Shown in pieces: positions 9,067-15,000 of a stretch of DNA of 15,000 nt (positions within the stretch are counted from its first letter, which is position 1; each line of letters begins with the position of its first letter). The stretch spans positions 219,792 to 234,791 of the forward strand of contig CM018906.1 in assembly GCA_009663005.1 (NCBI GenBank). Direction: 5' to 3'. This DNA is from Actinidia chinensis (Eukaryota > Streptophyta > Magnoliopsida > Ericales > Actinidiaceae). The notes under the pieces were generated by a model that was given only the letters and a program-made list of their open reading frames with translations, was not told the origin of the DNA and ran no database searches. The translations under genes and the position numbers were made by a program.

Positions 9067-9074
9067 GATGTATG

Positions 9075-10060
9075 GTTCCTAGCTTAGCCCACTTTTAAAA
9101 TTGTACGATGTCATGCCATCTCATTTGCATCAAACCTACTTTGACCCATCGACCCTTATGAAGACGTCACAAACTCATACCTTGCGATGTGTTGTGTTTC
9201 ATGGTCGTTGTGCTCTTGCCATACCCCTCCCTCCACTTTCCTACTTATGTCGTGTCAGTTCTATTGCCCCCCAAAACAATGTTACCGTCTGGCACAACCT
9301 TAGCGCTTGTGTTCTGCCCCACCTAAATCGATTCATATTGTGCTCGTGGCCGGAGACCCAGCCCACTTCACAGCTCGACAAGTGCCATGGGTTGGGAAAG
9401 AAAAGAGAGGGAGCAAATCAAAATATTAGGGAGCATTATTACTTGTTTAATTGGAGTTTGCATGTTGTGGGAGTGTGAGAATGATATGAAATGACGTTAA
9501 CGGTGGCTAGAAAGTGAATTTTGGTGGCAGAACTTCGGTCGGCAAGCTTGTAAGACAGAAACAATGAGAAAGATCATCCAGAGCTGTTCCAGGGATAACT
9601 CTTTGATGGTCAAGTTAGTGCTCAAAAAAGAAAAGAGCAAGAAAATGGTTATTGGCTCTAGTTTTAGAAAGAGAAAGTCATGAGAGAGAGAGAGAGCACA
9701 TTTGGGAGAGAAGGGTTGTCTCATTTTATATTGCAGCTCAGCGCGTTTGAGGATGCTCCGACTGCCATGTCAGCGAGTAGACCAACCCAATCATCGGAGT
9801 TGGGACCCAAGTGTGTGAATAACAGAGAGAACTTATTGTGTACGTTACCTTCTGACCCTAAAGTCTGGCCTTGGGCATCTCTATCTGAACAATTTCATAG
9901 ATCGTGCTCTTGTACGAAAATACCGACCGAACTTGTTATAAAGCAACAATTTGCAGGCAACGCTCGTCCAAACTCAATCGAAAATGAAATATGATATTTT
10001 ATCCTCCACAAATTTATATTTATAGTTTCAATAACTATGCATGAAATGTCAAAGCAATCA
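9075..10060. other. Intergenic sequence, moderate GC, no gene assigned
   Basis: GC content is visibly higher than in flanking DNA. Plus-strand frames at 9113-9478 and 9680-9994 are open for about 100-120 codons. Neither has a recognisable domain, a good start context or plausible splice structure, and the second begins in a short (GA)n tract (9682-9694). It could be a degraded transposon or pseudogene, or part of a long non-coding transcript. Confidence 0.4.
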
Positions 10061-10101
10061 CAGTTACCGTGCATATATGTGAGGTCTCCTCCTATTGGGC
10101 C

Positions 10102-10111
10102 CTATAAATAG
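10102..10111 (+). promoter_or_regulatory. TATA-box-like core promoter candidate
   Basis: CTATAAATAG is a near-perfect plant TATA box, with ATTGG (a reverse CCAAT) at 10094-10098. The word GCATATATGT occurs on both sides at 10071-10080 and 10111-10120. The first downstream ATG (about 10159) reads only four codons, so any transcript would be non-coding or encode a very small peptide. Promoter function is unproven. Confidence 0.3.
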
Positions 10112-10241
10112 CATATATGTATGGGCCGCACTGACACATTCGTTGAATGATAGTAGCATGGATTTTATGTAACAGACAGGCTATGTTGGGACATGCCCAC
10201 CTTATTTAGGTAACACCCACCCAATATGAACAAAATTAATA

Positions 10242-10260
10242 CGAACCTAATCTAGGTTCG
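10242..10260. repeat. Perfect short hairpin
   Basis: CGAACCTA (10242-10249) and TAGGTTCG (10253-10260) are exact reverse complements around a 3-base loop. The right arm resembles a tRNA T-loop, but no acceptor stem or anticodon arm lies around it. It lies 131 bases after the TATA-like core at 10102. Confidence 0.6.
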
Positions 10261-10269
10261 AGGTTAATT

Positions 10270-10749
10270 ACTGCATGCCCAAGAGTCCATAACAAGTGAG
10301 CTGCCATGTACAATAATGAACATACATGAAGTGCGGCCAACAAATCATTTACTGAACCGTCTTCTCCTGTTACACTTTTGGAAATATTAGGTTCCCTCTC
10401 TTCAAAGGGTTATATATCTTTTTGGCACAATCAAAGATAGGAATAGCATTCCCTACGACTATCTATCTAATTGGGGTTAAAATGTTTTTTTAGATTAAGA
10501 AGAAAATGCTAGAGGATATTCTGGTCCCATACAATTTAATTGGATAAATTACTTTTGCATTGCATTTTTACTAGTAAAATTTTGTTTTTAATTGCATCGG
10601 TCAACTTCTCATAATTTAAGTCAAGTATCAATATAGACTATTTGTTATTATAAAGTTCAATTAATGGATGAAAAGATGTTATTTGGCCTCTCAAGATGAC
10701 TCTTAATTGAACGGAATGTTGACAAAAAAGTTACAACGATATTTAACTT
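10270..10749. other. Distal upstream region, nothing further seen
   Basis: AT-rich sequence between the hairpin and the telo-box. It has no open frame of note, no transposon ends and no obvious promoter motif. Confidence 0.5.
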
Positions 10750-10758
10750 AAACCCTAA
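10750..10758 (+). promoter_or_regulatory. Telo-box (AAACCCTAA) upstream of the epsilon-subunit gene
   Basis: AAACCCTAA matches the plant telo-box often found in promoters of housekeeping genes. It now lies about 707 bases before the ATP synthase epsilon start codon. Two inserted MITEs (10805-10940 and 10969-11300) together with their target duplications account for about 480 of these bases, so the original spacing may have been near 230 bases. Confidence 0.35.
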
Positions 10759-10801
10759 ATGGTTTGCTGGCAGTGTTAAAGTTAATAGTAGAAAGTGAAA
10801 C

Positions 10802-10943
10802 TTAGGCTCCGTTTGCTAGTGCTTAAAAGTCAAGTTTTTTTAAACTTGCTATAAATTTAAAAAATAAAAAAATCACTTACTAGTTTTTTTGTTTATAAAT
10901 TTAAAAAAAATCAACAAAAAAACTGGTACCAAATGGAGCCTTA
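10802..10943. mobile_element. Tourist-like (PIF/Harbinger) MITE with TTA duplication
   Basis: The element proper is 10805-10940, 136 bases. Its left end GGCTCCGTTTGCTA and the reverse complement of its right end, GGCTCCATTTGGTA, match at 12 of 14 bases. TTA flanks it on both sides (10802-10804 and 10941-10943), the target duplication typical of PIF/Harbinger MITEs. The inside is A/T-rich and non-coding. Some plant hAT MITEs share the GGCTCC(G/A)TTTG start, but I see no 8-bp duplication here, which favours Tourist. Confidence 0.7.
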
Positions 10944-10968
10944 AGGTAAAAAGTATAGGAGTGGCAAG

Positions 10969-11300
10969 TAGGGCTGTGCAAATATCCGTCAACCCGTCAA
11001 ACCCGAACCCGATCAAACCCTCTCACTCTACGGATGAATAACAGGTAAAAATTAACTAACCCGATCACATTCGGTTCGGGTGTCGGGCTATTAAATCGTC
11101 CAATCCGACCGCCCAACCTAACAAAATATTATGCTAAAATTCATAATTTTTATCCAACCCGACCCCAACCCTACCAAATTCCATTCGATCCGATTCGACC
11201 ATTTATTGGATCGGATTCAGGCCCAAAATTTTTCAATCCGATCAATTCAGTTCGGGTGTCGGGTAACCCAACCCGACCCGACCGACCCATGAACATCCTA
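10969..11300. mobile_element. hAT-like MITE (332 bp) rich in ACCCGA motifs
   Basis: The left end TAGGGCTGTGCA and the right end (reverse complement TAGGATGTTCATGGGTC) form imperfect terminal inverted repeats. Flanking octamers GTGGCAAG (10961-10968) and GGGGCAAG (11301-11308) match at 7 of 8 bases, giving an 8-bp target duplication characteristic of hAT elements. The inside near each end is packed with ACCCGA, AACCCG and GTCGGG words. Plant hAT MITEs of this kind, with TAGGGGTGT(G/T)CA ends and repeated ACCCGACCCG, are common. It ends 165 bases before the epsilon-subunit start codon, so it lies in the proximal promoter. Confidence 0.75.
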
Positions 11301-11368
11301 GGGGCAAGTGTAATGGGCACAAAAAACACATAAACTTGATGACTATTACAACCCAGTGATCAAATTAA

Positions 11369-11395
11369 AACCCGACCCGAATCTGCACACCCCTA
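11369..11395. mobile_element. Isolated hAT-type terminus
   Basis: Read on the reverse strand this begins TAGGGGTGTGCAGATTCGGG, the same terminal motif as the element at 10969 (13 of its first 15 bases). It has no matching second end of its own and its flank GAATTCTT does not pair with GTGGCAAG. It is either a remnant of a second, mostly deleted copy or the outer end of a nested insertion. It lies 70 bases before the epsilon-subunit ATG. Confidence 0.6.
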
Positions 11396-11439
11396 GAATT
11401 CTTCGGTACGCATCTTTGACAAGAACAAAGGTGAGGGTC

Positions 11440-11465
11440 AGAGAGAGAGAAGACAGAGAAAGAAA
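11440..11465 (+). other. Purine-rich 5' leader of the epsilon-subunit gene
   Basis: A GAGAGAGA-rich, CT-free stretch directly before the ATG is typical of plant housekeeping leaders. No clear TATA box is visible between 11301 and this point, so initiation may be TATA-less. Confidence 0.45.
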
Positions 11466-11649
11466 ATGGCGTCGAACGCGGCGGTGCCGTTCTGGAGAGC
11501 GGCGGGGATGACATACATAACGTACTCGAACATATGCGCGAACCTCGTGAGGAACTGCCTCAAAGAGCCCCACAAATCCGAAGCCCTCACCCGCGAGAAA
11601 GTCCATTTTTCCGTCTCCAAATGGGCCGATGGAAAACCCCAGAAACCCA
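11466..11649 (+). CDS. ATP synthase subunit epsilon, mitochondrial: exon 1 (partial gene)
   Basis: This encodes the small epsilon subunit of the mitochondrial F1Fo ATP synthase, part of the F1 central stalk with gamma and delta, which couples rotor turning to ATP synthesis on the matrix face of the inner membrane. The 61 residues begin [17 protein letters not shown] and contain the conserved [14 protein letters not shown] helix and [19 protein letters not shown], essentially the plant family sequence; the family total is about 70 residues, with no long cleaved presequence. The ATG is in a good context (AAAATGGC) after a GA-rich leader. A splice donor, GTAATT, follows at 11650, interrupting the next codon after its first base (A, fitting the Thr common at this site). 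The last ~9 residues (usually xxRSDTPE-like) should lie in exon 2, which I could not find in the remaining 3.3 kb. Three transposon ends sit just upstream. Confidence 0.93.
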
Positions 11650-11676
11650 GTAATTCCTTTTCTTCTTCGTCTTCTC

Positions 11677-11695
11677 CTCTCTCTCTCTCTCTCTC
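11677..11695. repeat. (CT)n microsatellite at the start of intron 1
   Basis: A CT run of about 19 bases lies 27 bases after the splice donor. The duplicate unit has no such run at the matching place, so the repeat expanded in unit 1 or was lost in unit 2. Confidence 0.85.
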
Positions 11696-11909
11696 AACAT
11701 TATCTTACCTGTCATTTGATTTCTATTGCTGCCTCTGATCTAGGGTTTCTTTTATCCATGATTGATTCCGCTGTTTGTTATAGGATATTAGATTATCTGA
11801 TAACAATGTGTGTTTCACTTTCTGAAAATGATGATTGTATTATCGAATTATTATGAATCTGCCGGTCTTATGAGATTCTATATGACTCTGACATGGATTT
11901 GTGTATTTA

Positions 11910-12203
11910 GACTCCATCGGCATAGACGTGGATTTCAAATCAAGGGATATGATGTTTAATCTCAACTAAAATATAAGAAATTTAGCTATAGGTGGGTTGC
12001 AAAATTCCAGGGGAAGGTGGTTTAGAGTTAGAAGATATGTATTTCTTTAATAACAATAACTACAATCATGCTATTGAAATATTAGTGGTTTCAACAACTC
12101 AGTGTCGAAATCCAAATGCAAACTACCAAATCTAAGTGTAAGCAATTCTCATTGAATGATATCAAGTTTTTTCAATTGAAATCCACATCCATCAAATGGA
12201 GCC
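11910..12203. mobile_element. MITE in duplication unit 1 (about 294 bp)
   Basis: The left end reads GACTCCAT, then GTGGATTTCAAATC. The reverse complement of the right end reads GGCTCCATTTGATGGATGTGGATTTCAATT. The two align over about 30 bases at roughly three quarters identity. The inside is A/T-rich and non-coding. Flanks TTTA and TAGT do not give a clear target duplication, so superfamily (hAT or PIF/Harbinger) is undecided. Its absence from unit 2 supports it being a discrete insertion. Confidence 0.55.
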
Positions 12204-12645
12204 TAGTTTTTAAGAAATCCGAATTTCCACTATTAGAAACATGCCTGAGTTTTTTCTAATTATGCGCGCACATTTCTTTTCATAAAGAGTACCCAAAACT
12301 AAAAGGCTGAGCAAGAGGAAATGAAAAGGGTCAAGTGTTATCGTCTCTATTAAGTATCTCCCTTTGCCACCCTCATTCTTCCTAAGTACTAAGGAGCTCA
12401 GGAAGCAAGTGTATTATTGTTAACCGTCAAGGTTCTTGTCTAGCTATCAGAGAAAATATTTTCTCTCTCTCAGTCTCAGTTGTAGGACTGGGTTACTTGA
12501 TTGTGTTCTCCATTATCCACTGGCAAATATCCTCCACATTTTCTTGTATTTCTCTAACATAATAGGAGAGGAGGATCCGTAGTAAGTTGTCGGCCTCTTC
12601 TTTTGCTTAGAATGATGTATTGTCCCATTGTTGCGTCTGATCTAG

Positions 12646-12691
12646 GTCCATTTCTCTTGTATCCAAATGAGGCGGCAACCAGAAACCAGTA
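12646..12691 (+). pseudogene. Decayed duplicate of the epsilon-subunit exon 1 3' end with splice donor
   Basis: GTCCATTT, TCCAAATG.GGC.G and CCAGAAACC(C)AGTAA align in order with 11601-11655, the last ~16 codons of exon 1 and its donor. The copy has small deletions that break the frame: VHFS is still readable but the following [11 protein letters not shown] is scrambled. The AGTAA donor core survives, so a cryptic 5' splice site remains possible. It is too short and broken to encode anything. Confidence 0.6.
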
Positions 12692-13640
12692 ACTTACTTA
12701 TCCATCTCATTTATCATCTAATTTCAATTGTTGCCTCTGATGTAGGGCCACTTTTACATAGGATTAATTCCTCTGTTTGTTATATGATATTTGATTATTT
12801 GGTGAGGAAATGTGTCTTACTCTCTTAAAATGATTGATTGTGTTCAAAATCTATTGTGAATCTGCTGCTTTTAGCGAGCTTCTTGTGATGTTGACTAATG
12901 GGTTTTGGATTTAGGGGTTTATAGGTGACCTTACAAGGGGACTTTTCCTCTTCAAAATAACATTATGATATTGGTTCATGTTTCCTCATTAAACTAGAAC
13001 ACTTGCCGCATCATATATATTCTGGCTGCTTGTGGGGCATTTTGGACTTTGAATTTTCTTTGAAGCTTGGATATAGGAACTGACGTGATGATTCTGTTCA
13101 AATTCTTGGTTGCGTAGTAATTTGTCAAAAAGTTTCTGTCACAGTTTAAGGTTTCCTGTGCTTTAATAGGTTGTTTGAATTTCAACTGTGAGAAATATGC
13201 CTGAATTTGTCAAATTAGGGCCATACATTTCTTTGTTTATTCAGAATACTCAAAACAGTGAGGCAAAGGTAATATAAATGTTCCGTGGTACTGCTTGTAT
13301 GAAGTGTTTCGCTTTCCCACTCTCATTCTTCCTAGGCACTAGTAAAGGAGCTAAGGAAAGGAATACATTAAGAGTCTAGCAATCAGAGAAAAGATTTGTA
13401 TCACACTCGGTCTCAGGTGTAGAAGTGGGTTACGGGATTGTGTGATAATGATGGTTCTCCATTACCACATCTAAATGGCCTCCTTTTTTTTTTATTTCTC
13501 ACACAATGGGGATGGCAGAATACGTAACAAATTAGAATTACTGTTTTTGGGCCATAGCAGGTGTAGATGATCCATCGTAATTTCTTGGCCTTTTGTGTTG
13601 CTTAGAACGATCTATGATGTCATTGGCTTTGTCAGCCTCC
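12646..13640 (+). repeat. Tandem duplication, unit 2
   Basis: This directly follows unit 1 in the same orientation and begins with a decayed copy of the 3' end of exon 1. In place of the unit 1 MITE it has about 260 bases of other sequence (roughly 12915-13180). Similarity resumes with TGAATTTC.ACT...GAAA.ATGCCTGA and continues through CTCATTCTTCCTA to the GCTTAGAACGAT region. Similarity fades after about 13640. Confidence 0.75.
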
Positions 13641-13795
13641 TGCTCTTGTTCCCTTTTTGCAAAAGTTTGGATACATTCTCTAAGAGTTTTTAGGGGTGCC
13701 ATATTATCTTCCAAGACTTCCATTGCTTTATCTCAGTGCCATGTGCTTTTAAGCAAGCACGAAAAATTGGCAAAAAAGGGATTCGTTGAACAGTC

Positions 13796-13811
13796 CTGAC
13801 TCTTGAGTCAG
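13796..13811. repeat. Palindrome CTGACTC-TT-GAGTCAG
   Basis: Seven-base arms are exact reverse complements around two bases. Each arm holds TGACTC, the core bound by some plant bZIP proteins. It lies deep in the presumed intron, and regulatory function is speculative. Confidence 0.5.
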
Positions 13812-14440
13812 TAGTGGAGCACCTATTACTATTTAAATATTCCTGTAGGTGACACACCGTGTACGCACAAGACTTGTTGGTAATGTGGCATAATTCTATG
13901 TAATTGTATCGTTTTACTTTTGGTGGATAAATTAATATTGGTGAACCTGAGGGCGATGGGTGTTGATTATTTGTCGGATTGTTAGGTGAGATGCTATTCA
14001 TCTGTGTATATTAAGCAGTAAGTTGCTGGATTTTTCAAGATTGGATTTTGGGATTTCATAATGAGAAGTTGAGTAGATATTGTCTTGGTGTTTCTAGCTG
14101 GTTATGGTAATTGTTTATGGAGAAGTGTGTTTTTTCCCAAAGTTTGGGCATTGGGAGTTGTTCTGCTGAAAATAGGTTGACTTTGAGAGTTAACATTTTT
14201 TGTGATTTCTAGTATTTATTTTGAAGGCTTCTTAGAGAGTTTGGTCAAGGAGATCTTTAACTTAATTAACTTCCTTTGCCATGTGCATTGAGAATCTGAG
14301 ATGGTCATAGATCATTTGGACTTTAGCAGGCTATCACCACGATGGATGGTTTGTGTCAGTTTCTCTAAGATAGAGCACTTTCATCATCTTCTTGTGAATC
14401 TTCTTGTGTCTCTGTTGCCCAACTTATAGGTTTACCATTC

Positions 14441-15000
14441 TTAGAGCATCTCCAACAACAGTAGTCGAAGTACCTTGCCAAAAAGTACATTTTTTATTTT
14501 AGCTATTCATTTTGTGCCCAAATCCTCCAGCAACACTTGCCACTTTTCTCTAACTATTAATTTTTTTCTTCTTCTAATTACTTCCAATCTAGAACCATCG
14601 GCACCACCGTTTGGTCCACCTAATTTCTTAACTCAAAGAGCCATCACCGCCACTGCTCCACCAAACCCACCCCACAAAATCAATTGAATCCCGTAAATTT
14701 ATAGATCGAGCTCTCAAAAAGGTGGATTGCCTGTTTTCGGCAGCGGTGGCTAGGCCGATCTAACATCAATACATGGTGTTTCAATTTCCCCTCCATGTCC
14801 AAACTCTGAAATTTTTCATCCTCAAGTCGGCTCTGCAAGCATTTGTGCGAGAAGAAAGGCGAATATAAACCCCATTAAAAAGGGCTATATCAAGACACGA
14901 TTCGTAGGTGAAAACAGAAAGCAAATAAGTGGCTTGTAGTCCAGGGATTCGTCATCATTTGCAGAGCATTCATCACATATTATCCTGATTTGTCATTTTC
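14441..15000 (+). mobile_element. Left end of a MITE with GAGCATCTCCAACA terminus (runs to or past the edge)
   Basis: TTA at 14441-14443 is followed by GAGCATCTCCAACAACAG, a terminal motif found on a very abundant class of plant MITEs. Further inside are the usual secondary words (TTTTTATTTTAGCTATTCATTTT and CTCCAGCAACAC, given here in shortened context). The matching right end, expected as TGTTGGAGATGCTC, is not seen before the window ends, so the right border is open. A 70-codon plus-strand frame at 14475 falls inside it and is not a gene. The stretch 14700-15000 shows nothing else I can name. Confidence 0.5.

Larger units (their letters stand above)
11601..12645 (+). repeat. Tandem duplication, unit 1
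   Basis: This unit begins within exon 1 (GTCCATTTTTCC) and runs about 1,045 bases. Matching landmarks with unit 2 include TGCCTCTGAT(C/G)TAGGG at 11730 versus 12732, CTGTTTGTTATA at 11771 versus 12771, CTCATTCTTCCTA at 12372 versus 13322, and GCTTAGAA(T/C)GAT at 12605 versus 13600. Identity varies along the unit and looks like about 70 percent in the better parts by eye. It carries a MITE (11910-12203) that unit 2 lacks. Confidence 0.78.
11650..15000 (+). other. Presumed intron 1 of the epsilon-subunit gene (incomplete)
   Basis: It starts with the donor GTAATT, then T/C-rich sequence including a (CT)n run at 11677-11695. It runs to the window edge without an acceptor followed by the expected family C-terminus. 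It contains a ~1-kb tandem duplication, a MITE at 11910-12203 and the left end of another MITE at 14444. Minus-strand frames within it (12994-13185, 13538-13723, 13690-14001) have no recognised product. The intron assignment is an inference; if exon 2 is absent, this is simply downstream DNA of a truncated gene. Confidence 0.6.

Noticed and set aside
9101..9478. 125-codon plus-strand frame
   Set aside because: It opens at a non-ATG codon, no known domain or family is visible and the first real ATG (9113) has a poor context. It is kept only as unassigned sequence.
9680..9994. 104-codon plus-strand frame starting MRERES
   Set aside because: The start lies in a short GA repeat and the composition resembles no protein family; probably chance in moderately GC-rich DNA.
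10242..10275. tRNA-like T-loop (GGTTCGAGG)
   Set aside because: No matching acceptor stem, D-arm or anticodon arm could be placed around it; a simple hairpin explains it.
11910..11970. Acceptor TTTAG at 11910 with a 20-codon in-frame tail
   Set aside because: The tail is unlike the conserved C-terminus of the family and its sequence is the left end of a MITE.
12574..12600. GAGGATCCGTAG considered as exon 2 of the epsilon subunit
   Set aside because: The bases only loosely recall an RSD/RT tail, no acceptor precedes it in the right phase, and the stretch is part of the duplicated unit.

Overview
The window is plant nuclear DNA, most likely from a eudicot and possibly a woody species. It is AT-rich, full of small transposon remnants and (GA)n/(CT)n microsatellites. 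The one clearly recognisable protein-coding segment is exon 1 of a plant-type mitochondrial ATP synthase epsilon subunit. Nothing prokaryotic is present: no operons, CRISPR array, rRNA or convincing tRNA.

Layout. (1) 1-900: a GC-richer stretch that looks like the 5' end of a minus-strand gene: a telo-box, a pyrimidine-tract leader, a duplicated 22-bp leader motif, then a short unrecognised ORF that starts in a strong ACCATGG context. (2) 900-2725: AT-rich intergenic DNA with no supportable gene. (3) 2731-5021: a non-coding LTR retrotransposon about 2.3 kb long with a tRNA-iMet-type primer binding site, a polypurine tract and two LTRs of very different length; its inside carries degenerate ~77-bp direct repeats. 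(4) 5027-7640: AT-rich intergenic DNA with only small inverted repeats and homopolymer tracts. (5) 7642-9074: a (GA)19 microsatellite, a 754-bp Mutator-like foldback element with a perfect 9-bp target duplication, and a 175-bp hAT-like element. (6) 9075-10800: intergenic DNA with one good TATA-like core and a small hairpin. (7) 10802-11395: a Tourist-like MITE, a hAT-like MITE and a separate hAT-type terminus, stacked just upstream of the epsilon-subunit gene. (8) 11466-15000: ATP synthase epsilon exon 1 (61 codons plus 1 base) followed by at least 3.3 kb of presumed intron 1. That intron holds a ~1-kb tandem duplication that carries a decayed copy of the exon 1 3' end, a MITE present in only one duplicate, and the left end of another MITE near the window edge.

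Main points. The epsilon-subunit gene seems to have been remodelled twice: its upstream region was lengthened by transposons, and its first intron was enlarged by a duplication that included the end of the exon and the splice donor. The short final exon (about 9 residues in this family) was not found, so the gene either continues past the right edge or has lost its 3' end. I found no clearly new biological system. The most notable structure is the exon-containing tandem duplication.
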